Of a DNA stretch of 64,000 bases, positions 58,975 through 64,000 are shown piece by piece (the stretch's first letter is position 1; each line of letters opens with the position of its first letter). Under the pieces are notes generated by a model. The model did not search any database. It was not told where the DNA came from and saw only the letters and a program-made list of their open reading frames with translations. Made by a program: the position numbers and the translations under genes. Source of the stretch: UMGS1590 sp900552455 (GTDB taxonomy: Bacteria; Bacillota; Peptococcia; Peptococcales; Peptococcaceae); contig OZ007004.1 of assembly GCA_963931105.1 (NCBI GenBank), positions 558,001 through 622,000 of the forward strand, written 5' to 3'.

Positions 58975-60282
58975 TCAGCCTTCGCGGATCAAGAGATCCA
59001 CTTCGCTCTGTGCCACGAGGCGGCCGTCGATGGTCTCAATGCGCACGGAGGCGTGGTGGTGGCCATTGTATTCGGAAAGCAGCGGCAGCAGGTAGACGTC
59101 CTCATCGGCGCCGAGGGCGCTGAAAAAGCGCGTTGTCACCTGAAATGCCTGTCCCTGCAGATTTTTTACAACGCGCAGAGCGATGACGGCGGCGTTGCTG
59201 GAGAAAATATTCGCGGTGCCGAGGCTGAGGCTGCCGTATTCGTCGAGCATATAGGGGATGATGCGCCCGGAAAGGATGACATCTGGCTCCCGCGCGACGA
59301 GGGAAAAGCCGCTCATGCAGATGTTGTCGGAGGTGTCGCCGAGATGCGGCTGCTTCTGCATGGTCTGCTGGGCTTCGATGAAATCCTTGAGGCTGACGAC
59401 GCCGATGAGGGTGTTTTCCTCGTCGACGACGGGCACGAGCTCGACCTGCTCGAGCACGAGCAAACGCCCGAGATAGCTCACAAGGGTGTCGCTGTGGACA
59501 ACGACGGGATTTGGCGTCATCACCTCTTCCACATAGGCGGACGGCGGCTCGCCGGTGACGTCATAGGCGGTGACCATGCCTTCGAGCTTGCCATCGGCGG
59601 TGACGACAGGAAATTCGCGGTGCCCGGTCTGCAGGCTCAGCTCCTGCCAGTCGCCAACGGTGTCGATGGGCTGCAGCACATAGGGATCGGTGGTCATGAT
59701 GTCGGCGATGGTGACGAGCTCGCGCTGCTGCACGCTGCCGACGATGGCCTGGTTGATGGCGATGATGGCATCGAAGATGTCATAAGGCGTGGAGATCACG
59801 ACGATCTTGTCGGAGAGGGCCTCGAGCCGATTCTTCGCGGCGATGCCGCTGTCGCCGGTGAGCATCACAGGCAGATCGTGGCTGTAGACATAATCCATGA
59901 GCTCCTTGCTGTACTCACCGATGATCATGGTCTGCGGCAGCGGTTTTTTCTCGCGCAGATGGGCCTCGCTGGAGGCGACAAAAAATGCCTTCGGCGCAAC
60001 ATCGCTCTTGTCGGCGCCATGCAAAAGCTGGCCTTCGACAATATTGGCGAGCTCGCGATAGGTCAGCGAATCGATGGAGCGCTCCTTTTCCTGCTCGATG
60101 CGGATGGTGCCCACCTTGGGAATGGAGGAGACAAGCCCCTCGTTTTCTGCATCCTTGATCGCGCGATACACCGTTCCTTCGCTGATGTTCATCTGGCGCG
60201 CAAGCTGGCGCACGGACACTTTTTCGCCCACGTCCAGGCTTTCGATGAATTCTATGACGATATCATGCTTTGTCTTCTGCAT
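58975..60282 (-). CDS. HTH-DRTGG-CBS-hotdog regulator (YtoI-like)
   Basis: 435 residues, the same length I recall for YtoI. N-terminal winged helix (KVSVRQLARQMNISEGTVYRAIKDAENEGLVSS), DRTGG-like domain (about 75-185), two CBS repeats (ADIMTTDPYVLQP...; VEEVMTPNPVVVHSDTLVSYLGRLL) that bind adenine nucleotides, and a C-terminal hotdog/thioesterase-like domain. Probably a nucleotide-responsive regulator; targets unknown. Neighbour of dnaE. Confidence 0.85.
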   Translation of the reverse strand: MQKTKHDIVIEFIESLDVGEKVSVRQLARQMNISEGTVYRAIKDAENEGLVSSIPKVGTIRIEQEKERSIDSLTYRELANIVEGQLLHGADKSDVAPKAFFVASSEAHLREKKPLPQTMIIGEYSKELMDYVYSHDLPVMLTGDSGIAAKNRLEALSDKIVVISTPYDIFDAIIAINQAIVGSVQQRELVTIADIMTTDPYVLQPIDTVGDWQELSLQTGHREFPVVTADGKLEGMVTAYDVTGEPPSAYVEEVMTPNPVVVHSDTLVSYLGRLLVLEQVELVPVVDEENTLIGVVSLKDFIEAQQTMQKQPHLGDTSDNICMSGFSLVAREPDVILSGRIIPYMLDEYGSLSLGTANIFSSNAAVIALRVVKNLQGQAFQVTTRFFSALGADEDVYLLPLLSEYNGHHHASVRIETIDGRLVAQSEVDLLIREG

Positions 60283-60310
60283 GTGGTTCCTCCTTTGCTG
60301 GCAGCGGGTG

Positions 60311-60343
60311 CAAAAAAAGCCTTTGCCAAGCAGACAAAGGCTT
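60311..60343 (-). terminator. Terminator after the CD1247-type gene
   Basis: AAGCCTTTG/CAAAGGCTT stem (60335-60343 with 60318-60326) followed by TTTTTTTG on the minus strand. Confidence 0.85.
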
Positions 60344-60408
60344 CTTCTTTTCAGACAAGAATGAAAGTCGATCTCGTTCCTCAGAGGACGAGCACATCCG
60401 CCACCATA

Positions 60409-60855
60409 TCAGTCTTCGTCCAGTTCATCCTCAATGACGATCTCGTCATCTTCCACTTCTTCGTAGTCATCGTCCTTGCCGATGACGGCAACAACTGCGT
60501 CGCAGTTTGGGCAGAGAACCTCTACAGGTTCGTCGTAATCGCCCTGATAGTAGCCAACGGTTTCCCCGCAGACAGGGCATTCGGTCTCAACGAAAATATC
60601 ATCATCGTCAAAATCCACATCGTCGTCGTCCCAGTCGTCGAACATGAGGTCCTCAACATCGCCGAGATCCTCGTCGATCGCTTCTGCATACTCCGTCAGC
60701 TCATGCACATATTCTTCGAGGGATTCGATCTCTTCTGCCATATCATTGATGCAGGCGAGGAGCGCCTTGACAAAATCGCCTTTTTCGGCATCCTCCGTCA
60801 GACCCTTGCCTTCTGCCAAACCCTTCAGATAAGCTGCGTGCTGTGATAAATCCAT
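60409..60855 (-). CDS. Acidic zinc-ribbon protein with CD1247-type N-terminal domain
   Basis: 148 residues. Residues 1-60 (YLKGLAEGKGL...VKALLACINDMAEEIESLEEYVHELTEYAEAIDEDL) form the helical CD1247 N-terminal domain. A Asp-rich stretch (about 66-88) follows, then a zinc ribbon CPVCGETVGY...CPNCDA and an acidic tail. Family is conserved next to efp in Clostridia and has no known function. It follows efp by 36 bp and likely shares its transcript. Confidence 0.82.
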   Translation of the reverse strand: MDLSQHAAYLKGLAEGKGLTEDAEKGDFVKALLACINDMAEEIESLEEYVHELTEYAEAIDEDLGDVEDLMFDDWDDDDVDFDDDDIFVETECPVCGETVGYYQGDYDEPVEVLCPNCDAVVAVIGKDDDYEEVEDDEIVIEDELDED

Positions 60856-60891
60856 TTTCCTGAAACCCCTTTCGGTTCTCTTTAAAACGTC

Positions 60892-61449
60892 TTACGCTCT
60901 TTCAATATACTGGCCGGTGCGCGTGTCGATGCGGAGCACGTCGCCGGTGTTGACAAAGAATGGCACGTTGACAACAACGCCAGTTTCCATGGTGGCTGGC
61001 TTGGTGCCGCCGGACTGGGTGTCGCCCTTGATGCCCGGCTCCGTTTCGGTGACAGTCAGTTCAACGGTGTTTGGCAGTTCAACGCCAAGGATGATCCCAT
61101 TGTAGCTGTTGATCTGGCAGTCCATGTTTTCCTTCAGGAATTTGTCGCCGCCCTGGAGCTGTTCTGCAGTCAGGCTGACCTGTTCGTAGGTGTTGTTGTC
61201 CATGAAGACATACGCTTCACCGTCGAAGTAAAGATACTGCATCATAGCGCGGTCGATGGTTGCCTTTGGCAGCTTTTCGCCGCCGCGGAAGGTCAGCTCG
61301 GTGGTGGCGCCGGTCTTGAGGTTTTTCAACTTCGTGCGGACAAAAGCTGCGCCCTTCCCTGGTTTTACATGCTGAAATTCGAGTACTTGACATGGGTCAC
61401 CGTTGTATTCGATGGTGACGCCCGGTCTGAAATCATTGGATGAAATCAT
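60892..61449 (-). CDS. efp: Translation elongation factor P
   Basis: 185 residues in three beta-barrel domains. The modifiable Lys lies in HVKPGKGAAFVRTK (Lys32). C-terminal signature KGDTQSGGTKPATMETGVVVNVPFFVNTGD. Relieves stalling at polyproline stretches. No modification-enzyme gene is visible in the window. Confidence 0.97.
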   Translation of the reverse strand: MISSNDFRPGVTIEYNGDPCQVLEFQHVKPGKGAAFVRTKLKNLKTGATTELTFRGGEKLPKATIDRAMMQYLYFDGEAYVFMDNNTYEQVSLTAEQLQGGDKFLKENMDCQINSYNGIILGVELPNTVELTVTETEPGIKGDTQSGGTKPATMETGVVVNVPFFVNTGDVLRIDTRTGQYIERA

Positions 61450-61526
61450 GCGTTAAACTCCTCCTAAAAAATTACGTCTAATTTATTATACAGTAGGTCG
61501 CCGAGAATATCAATATTCAGCCGCCA

Positions 61527-62609
61527 TCAAACAATGAGCAATTCTTTCGGCGAAGTCGTGAGATTTTCGCAGCCGCCCTCTCTGAGCACGACAAGATCCT
61601 CAATGCGCACACCGCCAATCCCCGGCACATAAAGCCCCGGCTCCACACTGATCACCGTGCCCGCCGGCAGCTGCTCCTTCACATTCCGCGAAAAACGCGG
61701 CTCCTCGTGGATCTCCAGGCCAACGCTGTGCCCCAGCCCATGGCCAAAATAGCTGCCAAAGCCCGCCTTGTCAAAAACCGCCTGCACCAGATCCTGCATC
61801 TTTTCGCCAATGACGCCGGCGCGCGCCGCCGCCAGCGCCGACTGCTGCGCCTTCAGCACCAGCGCGTAGAGATCCTTCTGCGCCTCCGAGAGCGTGCCCA
61901 CGCCAATCGTGCGCGTCATGTCCGAGCAATAGCCCTCGTACACACAGCCGAAATCAAACACCACCAGATCGCCGCGCTCGATTTTTTTGTTCGAGGCGAC
62001 GCCGTGGGGCATTGCCGATCGCACGCCGCTGGCGACGATCGTGTCAAAACTGAGACCGCTCGCCCCCGCACGGCGCATCGCCAGCTCCAGCTCGAAGGCC
62101 AGCTCGCGCTCCGTCACACCCGGCCGCACAAGCTCCAGCACCTGCCGAAACGCCGCATCGCCGATGTGTTCGGCGGTGCCAATCAGCGCGATCTCTTCCT
62201 CATCCTTCACAGCGCGGAACCGCTCCACCGCCTGCTCCAGAGGGATCAGATTCGCCCGCCCAAAGCAGGATTTTAAGCGATCGTAAAAGTCAAACGAGAG
62301 GTCATGGCGCTCAAACGCCAGCACCGCCCAGTTCTCGCGCTCGCAAAGCCTGGCAATGCTCGCAGGCGGCGTGTAGCGCGCAAGCTTTTCCAGCGTGAAA
62401 TGCGGACACTGCTGACGCGCCTGCATCGTGTAGCGCGAATCTGTGAGAATGAACGCTTTGTCGCCGCTGATGACCAGATACGCAAACGTCCCCGTGAAGC
62501 CGCTGAGATAGCGGATGTTGGAACGATCCGAAATGAGCACCGCGTCGTACTGGTCTCCCTGCTCTGCGAGCCACGCCTGAAACCGTTTCAATCTTTTTTC
62601 ATATTGCAT
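61527..62609 (-). CDS. Xaa-Pro dipeptidase/aminopeptidase (M24B)
   Basis: 360 residues. N-terminal creatinase-like domain (MQYEKRLKRFQAWLAEQGDQYDAVLISDRSNIRYLSGFTG) and pita-bread metallopeptidase with ligands in DLVVFDFGCVYEGYCSDMTRTI, GHGLGHSVGLEIHEEP and VISVEPGLYVPGIGGVRIEDLV. Releases N-terminal residues before Pro. AAGGAGG precedes the ATG at 62609. Conserved partner of efp. Confidence 0.94.
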   Translation of the reverse strand: MQYEKRLKRFQAWLAEQGDQYDAVLISDRSNIRYLSGFTGTFAYLVISGDKAFILTDSRYTMQARQQCPHFTLEKLARYTPPASIARLCERENWAVLAFERHDLSFDFYDRLKSCFGRANLIPLEQAVERFRAVKDEEEIALIGTAEHIGDAAFRQVLELVRPGVTERELAFELELAMRRAGASGLSFDTIVASGVRSAMPHGVASNKKIERGDLVVFDFGCVYEGYCSDMTRTIGVGTLSEAQKDLYALVLKAQQSALAAARAGVIGEKMQDLVQAVFDKAGFGSYFGHGLGHSVGLEIHEEPRFSRNVKEQLPAGTVISVEPGLYVPGIGGVRIEDLVVLREGGCENLTTSPKELLIV

Positions 62610-62629
62610 CGATGAATGACCTCCTTTAT

Positions 62630-63562
62630 TTATTCCAGTTGTCCGAGTATGAGATAGCACCATCGTTCCGGCGCCGGCTGCGCAGGAAGCGCTGCAAGCG
62701 GCAATATCTGCCGTCCGCAGGCAGCCGTTTCCGCAGCCTCTTCTTCTGGCGTCTCCGTCTCTGGCGGATGCGGCATGTAGATGGTTGCCGCATCGATCCG
62801 CGCCAGCGTTTCCGGCGGAACATCCTCCCCCAGCACAACAGTCTCCGCGCGCAGCCTCACACCCTCACCAACCGTCAGTGTACCATCAATCCAGGCATTT
62901 TTGCAACTCAAATCGCCCTCAAGTTGCAGATCGTCTTCAAAAATCGCGTTGCCCGCAAGCCGGAGCGTCGTTTGCAGCTGCACCGAGAAATCGTCGCCAG
63001 CAAAATGCGTCGCCAAGAGGCTTCCGGAAAGCGCACACCAGCCGCCGTCCCCGAGCACAAAAGTGCGCGCCACGCTCAGTTTGTCGTCGCAGAGGATGAC
63101 CAGATCCTCCGCCGCATGATGTTCCAGCCAGCGCCTCGGCACATCGCGCTGCACATCGTAGTAAAGCGCCTGCTCCGCGCACGCAAATGCAAAGCGCGCC
63201 TCCAGCGGCAGCGCAAAAAGCCGCACACCATGCACCCGGCGACCCCCATCCGCCAGGCTGCTTGCGCTCTCCAGCCAGACAGTGCGCCCCTCCACTTTTT
63301 CCACAGTGACAAGCCGACGCTGGCCGCTGGTCGGTTCGTCAGACAGCAAAACACGCCCGACAGAGAGCGCCGCGCCAGACGCGTTCAATTCATCGAGGGT
63401 GTCCGCCAGCGCCGTGCGGTGCAGCTGCGCCAGCTGCAGGCCACCGATCTCATCCCCTCTGGCGGCGCTGCGCAAACCTGCCATTTCCACACCGCAAACC
63501 AGCACCAGCGCCAGCATCGCGCAGGCAATGAGCGCAAGGATCATGATAGTACCACGCCGCAT
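62630..63562 (-). CDS. PilX-like type IV pilus-associated protein
   Basis: 310 residues. N-terminus MRRGTIMILALIACAMLALVLVCGVEMAGLRSAARGDEI has the short basic leader plus hydrophobic helix of PilX/minor-pilin proteins. The remainder is globular with no Cys-ribbon motif; residues about 195-255 show short beta repeats (LQLEGDLSCKNAWIDGTLTVGEGVRL) like bactofilin/polymer-type turns. A pil operon continues off the window. Role inferred from leader and neighbours. Confidence 0.65.
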   Translation of the reverse strand: MRRGTIMILALIACAMLALVLVCGVEMAGLRSAARGDEIGGLQLAQLHRTALADTLDELNASGAALSVGRVLLSDEPTSGQRRLVTVEKVEGRTVWLESASSLADGGRRVHGVRLFALPLEARFAFACAEQALYYDVQRDVPRRWLEHHAAEDLVILCDDKLSVARTFVLGDGGWCALSGSLLATHFAGDDFSVQLQTTLRLAGNAIFEDDLQLEGDLSCKNAWIDGTLTVGEGVRLRAETVVLGEDVPPETLARIDAATIYMPHPPETETPEEEAAETAACGRQILPLAALPAQPAPERWCYLILGQLE

Positions 63563-63580
63563 ATTGACAACGCCCCTCCT

Positions 63581-63967
63581 TTACAATAGGAAACTGAGGC
63601 CGAGCGTACTGGCCGCCGCCTCCTCCGTGCGAAACTGAAAAGACCCGATCGCGCGGAATCGCCCTTCCCTTTCCAGCCAGGTGTAAAATGCCTGCAGATT
63701 TTCCCGCGTACCAGCGAGCACCATGCTACCCTGCAAAGAATCGGCAGCGGTGTGCATGCTTTCCATGGTCAGGCCGAGCTCCTGCGCTTTCATGCTGCAT
63801 TCATAAAGAGCTTCGGTGCTGGTCCACGGCGTTTCGTTTTCGCTGACAACAACCGGCTCCGTTGCTTCTTCGGCTGGCGCCTTCTGCCACTGCTCTGCCA
63901 CATTTGTCCACAAAAAAAGCCCGAGCGCCAGTAGCAGCGCGTAGATGTAGCCTTTGCGAATGCTCAT
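63581..63967 (-). CDS. PilO-like bitopic membrane protein
   Basis: 128 residues: MSIRKGYIYALLLALGLFLWTNVAEQW helix, Pro/Glu-rich linker, then a compact ferredoxin-like part (ECSMKAQELGLTMESM, MVLAGTRENLQAFYTWLEREGRFRAIGSFQFR) reminiscent of the PilO periplasmic fold. Shorter than typical PilO. Its ATG overlaps the stop of the preceding ORF (ATGA), indicating an operon. Confidence 0.6.
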   Translation of the reverse strand: MSIRKGYIYALLLALGLFLWTNVAEQWQKAPAEEATEPVVVSENETPWTSTEALYECSMKAQELGLTMESMHTAADSLQGSMVLAGTRENLQAFYTWLEREGRFRAIGSFQFRTEEAAASTLGLSFLL

Positions 63968-64000
63968 GATGCCTCGCCTCCCTCCAACGAAATCTGCACA
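63964..64000 (-). CDS. C-terminal end of an upstream pil-operon gene (partial)
   Basis: Only the last codons are in the window (…QISLEGGEAS stop). Its TGA overlaps the ATG of the PilO-like gene. By position it would be a PilN-like protein, which is a guess. Confidence 0.45.
   Translation of the reverse strand, partial: VQISLEGGEAS

Noticed and set aside
55487..59095. 1202-residue plus-strand ORF
   Set aside because: It is the antisense shadow of dnaE; the opposite strand has clear PHP, polymerase and OB motifs, while this translation has none. High GC removes stop codons.
58951..60846. 631-residue plus-strand ORF
   Set aside because: Antisense shadow of the YtoI-like and CD1247-type genes, whose domains are recognisable on the minus strand.

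Overview
The window reads as a chromosome segment of a moderately GC-rich member of the Bacillota. Supporting signs are TTGACA/TATAAT-type promoters with strong AGGAGG ribosome binding sites, the rplU-prp-rpmA-obg cluster with an N-terminally extended L27, a CsoR repressor, a GPP34-domain pair, a C-terminal S-layer-homology (SLH) surface protein, and the order pil-pepQ-efp-(CD1247-type zinc-ribbon protein) followed by YtoI-like and dnaE. This fits Clostridia (Peptococcaceae-like) or Negativicutes; the sequence alone does not settle the family. I see no rRNA, tRNA, CRISPR array, insertion sequence or phage.

Layout. 1-9.8 kb, all minus: a CsoR-controlled metal P-type ATPase, two tandem GPP34 proteins behind a Kef-type antiporter, small membrane/acetyltransferase/DUF3795 genes, an SMR exporter behind a 19-residue leader ORF, and a GntR-ABC operon ending in a 57-residue protein. 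9.9-18.4 kb: BrnQ, a Cys6 HxlR regulator divergent from a flavoprotein reductase, a glutamate-synthase-like FMN protein, and two PadR modules (PadR-DUF1048-like; PadR-DUF1700-DUF4097) around a MATE exporter. 18.4-22.2 kb: riboflavin operon ribD-ribE-ribBA-ribH behind an FMN riboswitch with two terminator hairpins. 22.2-31.8 kb: flavodoxin, alr, an orphan charged protein, membrane and lipoprotein genes, obg, a membrane-anchored MutS-like ATPase, rpmA-prp-rplU with an L21 leader. 31.8-36.3 kb: a 1341-residue Big_2/SLH surface protein whose first half is visibly AT-richer, divergent from an XRE regulator with a pair of 19-bp operators. 36.3-41.4 kb: ilvE, flavodoxin, FtsX-type ABC exporter. 41.5-46.3 kb: an AT-rich unit of LysR, an alkaline-phosphatase-superfamily enzyme and a DASS transporter. 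46.4-51.3 kb: a DUF1002 protein with a six-copy C-terminal repeat, an ECF S component behind a Cys/Trp-rich leader ORF, AI-2E permease, M20 dipeptidase. 51.3-64 kb: a sirtuin with Gln at the catalytic His position, recG, HAD phosphatase, coaD, dnaE, YtoI-like regulator, CD1247-type protein, efp, pepQ and the tail of a type IV pilus operon.

Most genes are ordinary housekeeping. The strongest leads are regulatory architectures visible in the DNA (CsoR, GntR, PadR/MATE, XRE operators; two leader ORFs) and three loci without an obvious known role: the LysR/phosphatase-superfamily/DASS island, the DUF1002 protein with NNVMN repeats, and the GPP34 pair with its antiporter. None can be called a new system without searches I could not run.
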